Positions 31,733-43,765 of a stretch of 55,433 bases of DNA are shown here, one piece after another (position 1 is the stretch's first letter; the number at the start of each line of letters is the position of its first letter). Location of the stretch: assembly GCA_012064415.1 (NCBI GenBank), contig SSNU01000007.1, positions 102,146 to 157,578 on the forward strand. Reading direction: 5' to 3'. Made by a program: the position numbers and the translations under genes. The DNA comes from Gyrodactylus bullatarudis. Taxonomy: Eukaryota > Platyhelminthes > Monogenea > Gyrodactylidea > Gyrodactylidae. The notes beneath the pieces were generated by a model. It was not told where the DNA came from. It searched no databases and saw only the letters and a program-made list of their open reading frames with translations.

Positions 31733-31990
31733 TTGAATTTGGCGTCTTTTTCATTTCCTATTTTTCTCTCATTTTTTGGAGATACAGAAAAAGTCATGTA
31801 TGGGCAAATTCGATTAATCTACAAGAGACAATGCCTGACTATTTCAGATGAAAGATGTACTAATGAAATTCAAAATCAATCTTTACCTTTATCGTTTTGG
31901 TACAGGAAAGATTCCTTTCTTCTACATCATCATCTTCAACTTACTCCAATTCTCCAGGAAATTGAAGAAATAAAACGAAAGCTAATTTGA
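31733..31990 (+). CDS. uncertain 85-codon open frame
   Basis: A plus-strand frame starting right after the FB-A1 end. It includes TISDERCTNEIQNQSLPLSF and LQLTPILQEIEEIKRKLI, with more balanced composition than chance frames nearby. No domain recognised. An AG acceptor-like TTTCAG precedes codon 45 or so, so a downstream exon starting there is possible. Confidence 0.2.
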   Translation: MNLASFSFPIFLSFFGDTEKVMYGQIRLIYKRQCLTISDERCTNEIQNQSLPLSFWYRKDSFLLHHHLQLTPILQEIEEIKRKLI

Positions 31991-32943
31991 TTTGGAGTTG
32001 CAGTTGATCTTTAGTTTTTTTTCCAAGGGAGACTAGTAGTAGTCTTGAGCAGTGTTTCTTTTTCATCTACTCTCAGATTGAGTGTTTTTTTTGCGCATTT
32101 CACCCATAGTATTTTCTTCATCTTCAAGGATAATCCCGAAATGTCGGTAGAAATTTTTGATTGAATAATAAATGAAGACAACAATTCTTTCGTTGAATTC
32201 AAAAAAGAACTTTCTCAATTCTCCCTTGATTACTCTGTTCATCATTGAAAAAATAAAGTATAAAAGATAATTAATTTAGTCTCTAAAAGGCTTATCTATT
32301 AGATTCAATAGACAATGATGTTCTCTGCAATGTCTCATGGGATTATAGTCTTTTATTAATGTCCTTCGAAATGTTTTTTTTGTTTCAAGCACACATGAAT
32401 AGAATCATTTTGAATGCACCAAATTGTCCTTCATAAATGAGATCCCTAAAGATATCATTAAGGCCCTATTTATGCATAGAATCTCGCATTACCTAGTCTA
32501 ATTGACCAATCAGATTCATCCTTTCATTTCCCATGATTTAAATTTTGATTACGTCAGGCAGTGTGTTTTATTCTAAACTCTTCAAACCATACTAAAAACT
32601 TCAACTAACACCAAGTAAGATGAAGATGACAGATTTGAGAATTGATTTTTATTTTTAAAAGAATAAAATTTATTTTGCTTAACCAGTCATTATAAGAATC
32701 ACTGCAAATCAATAATAATAGTCAGAGACAAAAGTAAATGCTCGAAAAAAAACTTGTGTTCTTGAATAAAGAAAGCTGGCTGCTCTTGAACTGAAACTTT
32801 ATAGAGCTTCTTTGGGCTGGTTATACATTCTGCTCAAGTTTCTGATAAATAATGCCTTTATCATTTTCAAATTTGGCATGGAAATCTGGACTTTTCAAAA
32901 AACAATCTTGGGAACTCGAGAGTACGATTGGCTAAATTTAAAG
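31991..32943. other. unassigned interval
   Basis: No gene recognised. Overlapping minus-strand frames at 32011-32245 share no motif with known families. Confidence 0.35.
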
Positions 32944-33225
32944 CAAATTGATATGACGTTGGGAATCTACGATTTTTACAGAAATCTCGATTTTTTCATC
33001 AAGAATTTTTAAAAGATTTTTTGGAATCCTGTTGATGTTGCTTACTTTTATAATTTGTGAAAATTCTAAAGAAATATAATTTTTGAAAAATATGGTCATT
33101 TTTCAAATTCCCATTTGGCTCCAAAATCCCATTTTTTCATACTTTGAGCTGAAAATTTTTATTGATTTGAATGTGGGAGGCTGATCGAAAGAGTTTTTCA
33201 GGATCAAGATTATAAATAATAAATA
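32944..33225 (+). repeat. FB-A1 left half
   Basis: AAATTGATATGACGTTGGGA then GATTTTTACAGAAATCTCGA, continuing through the family's TTTCATACTTTGAGCTGAAA and GGGAGGCTGATCGAAAG block. No right arm. Confidence 0.65.
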
Positions 33226-33254
33226 AATAATTATATTTGGTACATAGAAAAGAA

Positions 33255-34350
33255 AATTATTAGTTAAGCTATCAATAGGTTTTTATGAGAGATTAGTAAC
33301 AGGTTTAACTGATAATAATATTTTGACTTTTGAGTTCATTCAGTTTATTGATAACATCCCTAGAACTTGAATTGCCCATTTACAGAGTGTTTTTTAAACG
33401 TTTTTCTATTCAGATTGAATAAATGTACTTGTAATAACTAAATAATTTGATGAATATTCCTATTGTTTATCAAATCGACTTAGCTTAGTAGGTTAAGTTA
33501 ACCTGGTTAACTATTCATAAAGAATAATTTTTGAAGTTAACCAATGAGCTGTTTTATTGGCTGGGTTTTGCTCTAATTTGCTCTAACATCTTAATCCTCT
33601 CAAGTCCATGGCCCAAATATTAAAACCTGAATACTTTTGTAGAAATAAAGATCCTATAACTTAAAGATACACATCATTAAATAGCTCGTTCATCAATCTT
33701 CTCAGTTGGACCAAAATAAAAATAATTACTTTTGCAGTCTCTTGAAAGTAGATAGGGTAAATTTATAAATCATTCTGATTCCGAAAAACCCTCAAATCAT
33801 GGTTGCAAAATAAATATTATTCAGTACAGGGACGATTAACCATGATTGCAATTATTAAATTTCATTACAGGAAAATTTTACCATTATTCTATATTGCAAA
33901 AAGTAACCAAAAAGTGAATTAAATTTTAGGGGTCATCAAATCCAGTGTAAAAAAGTAACCACAATTGTATTTCATCCTATAACTTTAACCTTATCTGCAA
34001 ATGGGAATGTCCGAGTCACCAATTTTGCAAATACTCCAAATATCTTATCTATCGAGGAAGTTCTCTGAAATTAATTATCGAAATAATTTCAGATATGTAT
34101 GGTTTTCAAACATTTCTACTGGTAACTCATTTCATAAAGCTTTCATGGCAGTTCTATTGATGTATAACACTTGTCTGTTGATGTGCAATTCAAGTTCTAG
34201 GGATGTTATTGATAAACTGAATGAACTCAAAAGTCAAAATATTATTATCATTCTTCAGACTATCAGATAATCTTGAAACCGAGTCACAAGTTTAACTGAA
34301 TAGCCAGGTAGTCTTGAGACTATCAAGAGTAACAAGATTCACGTTAACAT
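33255..34350. mobile_element. repeat-E-bounded element
   Basis: The left block 33300-33390 (TTTTGAGTTCATTCAGTTTA, ATAACATCCCTAGAACTTGA) and the right block 34187-34262 (TCAAGTTCTAGGGATGTTAT and its continuation) are inverted copies. They enclose about 800 bp without a recognised gene. The outer part shares GTAACA and CAGACTATCAGATAATC with the repeats at 11745-11970 and 17155-17625. Boundaries are uncertain. Confidence 0.45.
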
Positions 34351-34839
34351 ATCTTTCTGATTAAAACATAGCTCAGATTAAAGGAGAAATCCGTCTTAGA
34401 GAATTAGTAATAAGAAAATATGTTTTATTTTCGTGTTAGTCTAGGCTGTTATTGGAAAACTCAGCATGATTTAATTAATTCTTGTCTTTGATCTGTTATT
34501 ATGAAGAATGCCGATCAAGAAATTATTATTCTCACCACTTTGATCAGACTGAATGAACATTTTGGAATGAATGGAAGAAGGTATTCGGGAAATTAATAGC
34601 TTATATCACCTTTCAGGTAGAGAAAAAAGTTCCAATCAAATTTTTTCTCTTCCCTTGAAGTATTTTTTAAATACTAACCCTGATAAAAACTATTCGGAAT
34701 TGAGGAATAATTAAAAACACACATTACTTATAGATTTCGATAGATGATGAATTTTTTGCAAAATTTCTCTGAGAATGATTTATAATCAATTCTGAGACGT
34801 ACAAATTTGAATTTTTGTCAATGTTTGATTTTAAAGATT

Positions 34840-35287
34840 AATTTTGTAACAAAAAACTCAATACTTTTCTTTGGAAAGTTAGGAAAGAAATTTATTTTCT
34901 AATCCATAATGAAATAAGACAAAAAGAAATTTATGAAAAAAATTCAATCTGACTAAAATTAGTCCGCTTTTCGAACTTTAACCACTTTCAAAAATTTGAA
35001 GCAGTTATGTGCTGATATTTGGGACCAACATCAGACGAAGAATTCGAATTGGCCCAATTAAAATTCTTCGTCTGATGTTGGTCCCAAATATCAGCACATA
35101 ACTGCTTCAAATTTTTGAAAGTGGTTAAAGTTCGAAAAGCGGACTAATTTTAGTCAGATAGAATTTTTTTCATAAATTTCTTTTTGTCTTATTTCATTAT
35201 GGATTAGAAAATAAATTTCTTTCCTAACTTTCCAAAGAAAAGTATTTTGTTAAAAAACGTAAACTCTCATCTTCATGTCACTAAGGT
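34840..35287. repeat. FB-A2 near-perfect inverted repeat, 184-bp arms
   Basis: Arms at 34861-35044 and 35062-35245 with a 17-bp spacer. Comparing the arms base by base I find a single mismatch (ATTCAATC against ATTCTATC). The right side carries the FB-A2 terminus (CTCTCATCTTCATGTCA, 35263-35280). The RNA of either strand would fold into a roughly 184-bp hairpin. Confidence 0.85.
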
Positions 35288-35644
35288 GTAAATATGAAAA
35301 TAAATTTCGATGTCCCAAATTGAGAGAGTAATGAATCAATTTAACCCCCGATGGAAAAATAATTCTCTTTCCGTTCTCGTCAAAAAATACACAGTTGGTC
35401 TATCGGAATTAATGAAATAATTTTTTTATCTGAAATATTTTTCACGATCTTCTTATCCACAGGGGCACTATTTGAGCGCATTCAATCATTCCTGAAAGTA
35501 GTCTAATGACAATATTCCCAATTTCGATATCAAAAATGAACGAAACAAGATTAAACTGATCTCTAATCGAATTGAAAAAACTTTAAAATCCACATATGAT
35601 TCTAGGGGTTAATTTTTCTGAGATTAATAAAAATGGGTCTTCAA

Positions 35645-36075
35645 TCTAGATAAGTGGTTTGAGAAATTTCATTGCGGTCTATCTAGTGAACGAAATTTTA
35701 CAAAATTACTAAAATCTCTCATCGATATGATAAAAAATTAAGTCTTTTAACCCTTATACAAAAAAATGTATTAAAACATCTTTTTATTATTCTGTGATAA
35801 CTTATTTCTAATAAAATTATGAAAAGCCGTTATCAGAATTGTATTAATGAAAATAAGAAATTTCTTTGTTAAAATCGTTTTTGCAACTTTTTTGGAAGAA
35901 ATAATGTTGAATCAGTAAAAAAGGTTTTTTATCTGAAAATTTTCATAATTTTGCTTCCGAAATCATAGAAAGACGTTTTAATATAATATTTGGTGGGACG
36001 ATGTTAAAATATTTGGAGATTAATTTTATCATATCGATGGGCGATTTAAGAAGTTTTGGAAAAATTCGTCCAAGT
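35645..36075. repeat. fold-back family C, copy 1
   Basis: Left CAAAATTACTAAAATCTCTC and ATTAAAACATCTTTTTATTA; right GACGTTTTAATATAATATTT and GGTGGGACGATGTTAAAATA then ATCATATCGATGGGCGATTT. About 430 bp, imperfect inverted repeat. Confidence 0.6.
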
Positions 36076-36469
36076 GACTGACTGATATCGGAAATCAATG
36101 GCTTTCTTGTGATGAGCAAGTAAAAAACACATTTACATTTAAAACTAAAAGAATTTATGCAAATTTCTTATCAATTTCCCAGTGTTAAATTCCTTAACAT
36201 GAATTATATTTCCAATAGTAAAAGCTTTTGCTTAGTTGAACCGTTCAGTGGAAAATTTTGTTGATGCAAACTTTTTGAACTAATTCCGGATCATCGCAAG
36301 CTAATCATTTTCAAACAGTAGTAGTTTTCGACTCAAATTTAATAAGAATGGAAATTTAAAATGTCTCCGGATTCAATTTTGTAATTTGTCTAAATCTTGA
36401 GCAGAAATATTCTGTGAGAGCATATATAATACATGAGACTTTGCAAAATCACTTGAATCGCTCATCGAT

Positions 36470-36833
36470 ATCAAGTATTTAAATATAATCGCACCAAATT
36501 CCGCTTCAAAACATCTTTCCATGCTTCTGGAATAAGGTAAACAAAATTGTGAAAATTTTTAAATTTAAAACGTTTTTTGACCTATTAAAATTGTTATTTT
36601 CATGAAAAATAAGAGAAATTTCGTTTTGAGCTATTGAAAAATCAATTTTAATACTATTTAAGTCATTTTTACAACTATGGGGATAGAAATAATGTGAATT
36701 TAAGTTAAAATTATATAAAAAATAGAAAAACGTTCTAAATTTTAAAGTTTTCACAATTTTGTTTATCTTATTCCAGAAGCATGGAAAGATGTTTTGAAGC
36801 GGAATTTGGTGGGATTATATTAAAATACTTGAA
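36470..36833. repeat. fold-back family C, copy 2 (about 105-bp arms)
   Basis: Left arm about 36470-36575, right arm about 36728-36833. CCGCTTCAAAACATCTTTCC and ATGCTTCTGGAATAAG are mirrored by CTTATTCCAGAAGCAT and GGAAAGATGTTTTGAAGCGG. Spacer about 150 bp. The best-conserved family C copy. Open frames within it are by-products. Confidence 0.75.
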
Positions 36834-36834
36834 G

Positions 36835-38353
36835 ATTAGATTACACAGTAAGTAAAATGACTTCGTATTGGTAAATATTCACAAAAAAAAACAATAAATT
36901 CTCGATCCATTGTACGAGGCTTACATGTACAAGAAATATAGGGTCTTTTATTATCAGTTGTGAGTTGTCAGTCTAAAAAAACTAATCTCCTCTGCCATAT
37001 ATGAGAACCTGAAAGGTCCATAAGAAATCAACACCGATAATAGGATTAGATATGAATAAAATAGACCATTGCCACACTAATTCAATGAATAAGATATCTG
37101 ATCAATTTATTATTTAGGATAAAATCAAAAATTGAGAGGAAGTTTGAAAACGATTTTATCAATATTACTCATCGAAATTGTGATAAATGTGTGTGCCGTA
37201 TATACAAAATTAACAAGTCAATTTTAAATTCTTTAATGGAGCTTTGGTGAGTGCTGGTAATTCACTTGTATGTGACGGTGTATCTTTAGTGAATCTAGCT
37301 AATAAGAAGGGCAACCAATAAAAAAAATACTTTAAATAAGACCTTTAGATAAGCGATTGCTTGTAAGTAGTAAGACGTAAATAAAATCTAAAATACAATT
37401 GCCAATCCTGAATTTTACCAATGACACTTCGTACAGTACAATTCTAAAATTTGAAGGATGTTTCCTAGTAACGGCTGAGGTGTTTGACTCTTAGCATATT
37501 GAAATGACTGACGAGTAAATCTTCTGTACTACTTGATAAAACTTTCCAGAAATGTGATTGGTCAGAGACTATGGACAGATATGGAATGCCCGATGAGATG
37601 TATTGCCTAGACCCTAATACTTGGGCTTGAAAATTTAAGATGGTAAGGGGTGTTTTACAAAAATGCTTAATCCATAGTTGAATAGTACGTTAAATATGAC
37701 CTTTTCGATATAGTCATTTTATCATAGCTATCATAAAAACTTTTGAGATTTGAATTTTTTGTTGTTTTTTACTCAAGAGTCAAGACCACAGTGAGCTGAG
37801 ATGAAGATATTTTATTATTGGCTTTAGAAGGTTTTTCAAAACTTGCTAGTGAAAAAATGGAAAAAAAATTCTCTTGAACTTTAGGGGATGTTGTAGGGCA
37901 GTTGTAGAACTTCCAATCGAATTTGGTCAAGAAAAGAATATGAGATTATCTTTTAGGCCTTGGCTTCTAATGCAAATTTCAATAGTTAGTTCTGCAAAAG
38001 GATACAATTCTTTTAGAGGTAATTGCAATGATTTATTTGAGGTCATTTTATTGTTTCTTTTGAGAAAATTTCAAGATAATTGTACACATTATTATAAACT
38101 ATTATAAATAGTTTACATGTGATTTTCCTGATTTAATTCAGACACAATGGATCAGATGTAGATTATTTTTTGATCAATTATTTCTGTGTAAATTTCGTAC
38201 GATTCGGATAATCTTTTTTGATTACTGAATGGTCAAAAAAGTAAGATCATATATAAGATCTATTTGTTATTTCATTTTTTTTAAATTGATGATTCTCATG
38301 ATTAGTAAAATTTGCATTTTTTCAGAAATGGTTAGATGATCTTAAATGGCAGA
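36835..38353. other. unassigned interval with one uncertain frame
   Basis: No recognised gene. A plus-strand 77-codon frame at 37874-38107 (LSFRPWLLMQIS, SSAKGYNSFRGNCNDLFEVI) has reasonable composition but no identifiable domain and no matching exon beside it. Confidence 0.35.
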
Positions 38354-39261
38354 ATCTATACCTTTTACAGAAGAAAACAAGAATAAATACAATAAATACA
38401 AAAAGTGACCTATATAGATTCAAAATGAGACAGTAAAAAAGGGTTGGTATTTACATCTTACAAGGTTAAATTTTTAATATAAAATACTAAATGAAATATG
38501 ATTGGTTGAAAATTAGGGGGCTTGCATAGAACGTAGAATAGTTTTTGTTTGTATGTGTCTATTCTCACAATGTGTTGTCTTAAGTTGCAAAGTGAGAGGA
38601 GATTAAGATAAGAGTTTAAGATGATAATTTTAAAATTCTAAGTTTGGCTCCATTTTCGTACCTAATAAATCCTATAGAAAAAATTTGGAGCATATAAAAA
38701 TTACCTTAATAGGAGAAAGGTGGAAATTCTTGATGCTACTCGATGCTACTTTTTAGAAAAAAAATGCTACTTTTTGCTACTTTTTTATTGAAAATCAATC
38801 AATTTTTAGTCGATAACACAAAGAAAATTATATTACTCGCCAATTGGTTGGTCAACGTCTATTGATGTATCTACTATGAATTCATTGGTCAATACACCGT
38901 CTATGGGGAATGTATATTTACCATGTCCATATATGGATATAAAACCAGGGATATGTTACTCGAATCAATCACATTGGTCAATACCGCGTGCGTGTGTACT
39001 GTATTTTTTTCAAACCAGCCTAGTTTGATTGCATTTATTGGCAGTCAATAATTCTAAATAGATAATACTATTCATACAATACCTGTTATCTTTTTCGAAA
39101 ATTTGAATTAGCTACTTTTTTGGTGCTCTAATCATTATACATACAACTCTAGGTAACTACATTGTGATTTTTGTACACAAGCATATATTCTCATTTTGAA
39201 TCTACGTGTATCTTATTTTGTATTTAGTAGCGTCTTATTTCCATCCGTAAAAGGTATAGAT
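38354..39261. mobile_element. inverted-repeat-bounded element with promoter-like core
   Basis: Imperfect roughly 75-bp inverted repeats at 38354-38430 and 39189-39261 (ATCTATACCTTTTAC and AGATTCAAAATGAGA on the left, their inverses on the right) enclose about 760 bp. The interior has a short tandem TGCTACTTTTT array (38740-38785) and the promoter-like cluster at 38840-38990. No transposase frame is visible. Confidence 0.5.
38842..38990 (+). promoter_or_regulatory. CCAAT/CArG/TATA cluster
   Basis: Three ATTGGT(C) motifs (inverted CCAAT) occur near 38846, 38884 and 38973; the last two lie in a direct repeat CATTGGTCAATAC, 88 bp apart. A perfect CArG box CCATATATGG (38927-38936) is followed 1 bp later by TATAAAA (38938-38944). 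The arrangement resembles a pol II core promoter, possibly of the enclosing mobile element or an LTR. No downstream ORF was recognised. Confidence 0.4.
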
Positions 39262-40890
39262 CTAGGTTAGATTGACTTTTCTTTAATTCTAAGCTATAAG
39301 TAAACCCACGATATTTTTACTCATTTAGAGCAAAGAACTAGTTTCAGGACCTAACACATCTCACTGAGGACTGAATTTTTAACTAAAAAAACCATCATTA
39401 GGATATTTTTCACAGCGGGATCCTAAAGAGTTGCTTCTGATGAAAAATATCATTAGGAAATATGTTTTAAAGGAAAAGTATACAGTTTTTCAAGATTTTA
39501 AAATCTATTCTGGATGAGAAAAATACTTTTTTTACGTGTGAATATTCGAAAATATTTTGGTCAAAATAACAGGGTATTCGATTTCTAACAAGAAGATAAT
39601 TAAGACAATTTCCATCAAGTTAGATTTCATATGTACACAAGCTATCTATTCTTTCAGATAAACTTGAATAGATAAAACTAAAATGTTTTAAAATGTTCAA
39701 ATATTTTTGAATTTCGATTCAGATTCAAACAATAAAAATATTCGTAAAATAAGAAATGAAAATTTTTCTGTCTGTTTGGATCAAACAGTATTTAGTAATG
39801 TTGGTGCAGTTGCTTACACCAAATTTTCCATTAATTATTACATACACAGTATTTCAAGTAAAGATTTCGGCATTAATTAAAGCCTTAGATTTTATACAAT
39901 AGCAAATGTCAAATTAATCATTCACTTTTATAAGATTTTTGAAGAAAAGCAGTGTTCTACCCCACATACAGAATCCTTCAGAAAATTTCTGATAGTTTCA
40001 CGTTTATTGTTCTTAGTTTGTGGCCATTTTAGGGTATGAAGAAGGTGTAAATTAGATCGCTGCTAAATCTAATAAGGCCATCTCTTAAAAGATCTTTTTG
40101 ATAAGTAGTTGTCAAGGTGTCAACCTCTCCTTTTGTCTGGTTATTCATAATAATATTGTATTATTTCTGGTTTGTTTCCTGAATCATTTTGCCTTTGATG
40201 AAAAGTTGACAAGATCAGAACTGAAGAAACCTATTCCAATAGAATCTCGCCAATATTTCTTGCTTCAATAAAAATTTTGAATTGGTAAAATCAGATCGAA
40301 TCTTTTTTAGCTAAAGGAGATGAAACTTTAGAAATATTCAAATTTAATTTTTAGCAGTTGTAATAGAAAGATGCAAAAAAATTTGACTGTTTCTCATTCT
40401 CCTGGTTATCAAATGACACCAAAAGAGTTAATCAACTTAATTACAATTATTTGATCAACGGCAATTTAATCATAATTAGCGTGTATTATTAGTGCTATTA
40501 TATCGGATAACCATTACAAAACAGGAATAAATTTAGGCAAAAACATTAACTAAATTAGATTCAGATCTACAGGAATTTAAGTAATTAATAACTATTTGGC
40601 ATAGATCAATAAATTTAGCCATATTATTGTGTGAATAGGGGATAGAAATACTTTGGAAAATCGTCCTTAGAGTTTTTACCTGGATCGAAAATCATTCACG
40701 GGTAATGAATTTTTTACTTAATTCCAGACAGTTTACTAAAAAAAGAATAGAACTATTTGAAAAGACAAATCTAGTACTGATGAAATTAAACCTTAATAAA
40801 AATTTACAAACAAAAAGGTTTTCAAAATTTGTAGGATGATTATTTTCAAAAATTTGAATGGGGAATCAAATATTTTACTAATAATAACTA
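39262..40890. other. unassigned interval with a SINE fragment
   Basis: No gene recognised. At about 39580-39650 the sequence GACAATTTCCATCAAGTTAG is a partial minus-strand copy of the tRNA-derived SINE (compare 9946-9975); A- and B-box regions are eroded. Confidence 0.45.
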
Positions 40891-40894
40891 GTAA

Positions 40895-41250
40895 AAGTAA
40901 GATTTGGGATCAAGAAGAATTCAAAATTTGGTGAATGAGAGAAACTAGGGATTTTCAAGAAAAAGTTAAACTTGAAAATTTTGGGACATTCCTCTTCTTA
41001 GATCGTACAGATGACAATTTTCTTGATTCGAAATATCACTATCGAATTACTTTAAATCTTCGAAATCGATAAATATTTTAAGCTCAAAGCTTGAAAAGTA
41101 GGGATTTTGGGGCAAGAATGAATGGCCAAATTTTTGTCTGTTTCAACTTTTTTTTGGGCTCATATCATCATGGAATTTTAAGAGTAAATTTTTCCTGGCT
41201 ATCAGGAGATATTTTTGTAATATTAAATTCTCATCTTCATGTCAGTTTTT
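40895..41250. repeat. FB-A2 fragment, mainly right half
   Basis: GATTTGGGATCAAGAAGAAT, CTTTAAATCTTCGAAATCGA and the end TTAAATTCTCATCTTCATGT with CAGTTTTT. Left half eroded. Confidence 0.55.
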
Positions 41251-41844
41251 CACCCCAAGAGTAGCTGAGTTTAAATTCTAAATGTATTGTAAAATATGCA
41301 AACTTGTGGCTTATGATTCGTATCAAACTTCAGTTCAATTCCTTTTTCCATATAAGAAATGTGAGATTTGCTGTTCGTTTAGTTTTTTAACTTGAGAATC
41401 TATTCAAAAAAAAATTATAAATAATGCAAACATTTATCTTGCCGAGTGTAGAGCAGAACACAGAAGAGTTCCATGAAATCTATCACATCTAAACAGAAGA
41501 ATCATACATCATAAACATACATCGATATGTATTAGATTTATGATTTGAAGTAGAACGAATTGATGAAAATATGGATAGGCAATATGTATATGAGATGTCT
41601 TTTTATCTGGGGGATTATTTATCTTGTTCCCAATTTAAACACTCGAGATATATTTTTCATCAGGAGAAAGCGAATTGAAAATTACGCTCATGTGAGATTA
41701 TGAGAGGTGGTTATTAAAAAAAAGATGAATATTGTATTCATTCATAGGGAAGACGTTTTCCATTTGCCAAGCAATCATCTGGCTGATACTTCCATCTTTT
41801 CAATCTTGAATTAAAGAATGTAATTTTGTGAAAATTTAATCTAA

Positions 41845-42440
41845 ATTTAGTTGACACGAAGAGGAGAGTTTACTATTTTTACAAAAAAACTCGATATTTT
41901 TCTCCTGATTAACAGGAAATATTTTTTTGAATTCTGAATGGAAAGAGATAATAAGTTGTTGATATTCAAAAGAAAATTCCGAAAAAAATTCAACCTTACC
42001 AAAATAAGGCCAATTTTTAGATTTCGATAATGCACCAAATTTACACTTTTTCAACTTTTGAGCCCAAAATTTTCAATCGATTTCGAATATTCAAAGTTGT
42101 TAAGTGATGATATTTGGGTTCAACATTAGACAAAAAATTCGAATTTAGCCATAGATCTTACTGTCTTCGAGATTTTGGATAATTTGCCTTCCGGATAATC
42201 GAAAAATTCAAATGGTTCGATTTCCCACAGTAATGACGAATTTCAGTGAACTTCTGCAGGTGAATTCGAATTCGTTGTCTAATGTTGATCCCAAATATCA
42301 TCACTTAACAACTTTGAATATTCGAAATCGATAAAAATTTTGGACTCAAAAGTCGAAAAAGTGGAAATTTGGTGCATTTTCGAAATCCAAAAATTGGCCT
42401 TATTGAAAGATTGAATTTTTTTCGAAAAATTTAAATTTTC
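41845..42440. repeat. FB-A2 fold-back MITE
   Basis: Left terminus TTAGTTGACACGAAGAGGAG then CAAAAAAACTCGATATTTTT. The left ATTTGGGTTCAACATTAGAC is mirrored by GTCTAATGTTGATCCCAAAT. The right terminus is missing beyond GATTGAATTTTTTTCG. Long overlapping minus-strand frames at 41836-42054 are repeat sequence. Confidence 0.7.
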
Positions 42441-42477
42441 TCGTCTGATGCTGATAACGAAATAATAATAATAAATA

Positions 42478-42587
42478 ACGAATCTCTTGCGTTTTTTTTT
42501 GTGTTTTCATGTCATCGATAATAAAAAGACCAACACGATTCAAAGTAAACTTAGAGAGAAATAAAAGCGGGCTGTTCTCTAATTTAA
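42478..42587 (-). mobile_element. MITE B, copy 3 (partial)
   Basis: Inverse orientation relative to 28173-28374: ATGTCATCGATAATAAAAAG, CCAACACGATTCAAAGTAAA and GTTCTCTAATTTAACC. One end only. Confidence 0.6.
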
Positions 42588-43016
42588 CCCTTTGAAATCA
42601 ACAAAAATTTGACTTCTGAATTTACTTACTCTTTATCTCAATTTTATTCCGATTTTTACGGGTTTGCATCTTGAAATATACGAGCGTTCTAAAAGCATAA
42701 ACAAGAACTCATTTATTGCCTCCTCAATTCAAGGGATAAATGATCATCTCCAAGACAAAAGTGAGAAGATACTCTATCGATTAGTATTTTTTATTTATCC
42801 ATTGAGATCAACTAGAGCCATTAAGTTTTCTTGTAATATTAGGAAACAATTTTTTCACTCACAATTCATTGCTTTCATGAGTGCTCATTTTTTATTCTTT
42901 TGTTGATCGAAGTTGAATTAAGAATATTTTTTTTTATTTTTGTTTCTTTCCTTTGAAGAATCAAATCATTCACTAATGATAATAATAATAACTATGAATG
43001 AAATATTTAATAAAAA

Positions 43017-43565
43017 TTAGCGCATATATTTCCAAAATTAGCGCATATTTTTAAAAATGGTATATACAAAAAGAAGGTTTTAAAGTCACATTCATGTAAT
43101 AAAGTAAGATTAATACTTAATTTCTTAAAGGTTTATGACGAAATAAAAACAAAAGCTCTTGTAAAAAGTTCTGTTAACTCATTCAAAACCATAAAAACTT
43201 CCTTCAAGGAGAGCATGGTACTACCTCAAACTACAAAATTGCCTGGAGAGCCTTATCGCAAGCACGTAACAAATGCCATCAGCTTTATCGAGTTTTAACA
43301 AACTACAAGAATTTATTGAATGGAATGTCCGTATAAATATTGGATCCGAATGTGATATTGTGATAAAACAAGATCAAGGGGGCAAATAACCTTTTTATTA
43401 TGAATAATCTTAATTTTGCAATCATTTAACTTTGGAATAAATTTTAAAAATATGCGCTAATTTTGGAAAAAAATCAAAAAATATGCGCAAATTTTGGAAT
43501 AACATCTTTAAAGTGCGCTAATTTTGGAAAAAATAGATATATGCGTTAATTTTGGAATTTACTCT
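43017..43565 (+). mobile_element. MULE-like element remnant with subterminal repeats
   Basis: The left side has two inverse copies of the unit (TTAGCGCATAT, 43017-43055). The right side has four copies of GCGCTAATTTTGGA or a close variant (about 43455, 43489, 43516, 43544). Arrays of short subterminal repeats in opposite orientation bound about 400 bp holding a transposase-like fragment (next entry). The outer termini and target duplication are not resolved. Confidence 0.5.
43178..43333 (+). pseudogene. MULE-type transposase N-terminal fragment
   Basis: A 52-codon open stretch between stops containing HGTTSNYKIAWRALSQARNK then YRVLTNYKNLLN. In Mutator-like transposases the N-terminal region has the pattern H-G-(I/V)-x-(V)-S-Y-x-x-A-W-R-A-(R/K)-x-x-A followed by L-x-x-Y and NPG. 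The spacing here is similar, and ILDPN follows just after the in-frame stop at 43334. The local GC content is above its surroundings. No catalytic DDE part is present. Family assignment from pattern memory; moderate confidence. Confidence 0.42.
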
Positions 43566-43691
43566 AGAGATATTGTCAAAAATCAAGTGGATAGATTTTT
43601 ACTTTCAAGAGGGGTGAATTTTCACTTTTAAGAAGAGGGGTTAAGCAAATAACAGAGTAAGGGCAGAGAGGCTTACACAAGAGTATATTCG

Positions 43692-43765
43692 CATATAAAC
43701 CTAATTGACATGAAGATGAGAATTTACATTTTTTACAAAAAACTCAATATTTTTCTTGATATAAT
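43692..43765 (+). repeat. FB-A2 terminus (solo left end)
   Basis: AAACCTAATTGACATGAAGA then TGAGAATTTACATTTTTTAC and CAAAAAACTCAATATTTTTC; no partner arm follows. Confidence 0.6.

Noticed and set aside
41836..42054. Two overlapping minus-strand frames of 63-72 codons
   Set aside because: Entirely within an FB-A2 arm; equivalents appear at 48577-48780 in another copy.
43017..43565. Spaced short repeats suggesting a CRISPR-like array
   Set aside because: Repeats occur in opposite orientation around a transposase fragment in an intron-bearing genome; subterminal transposon repeats explain them.
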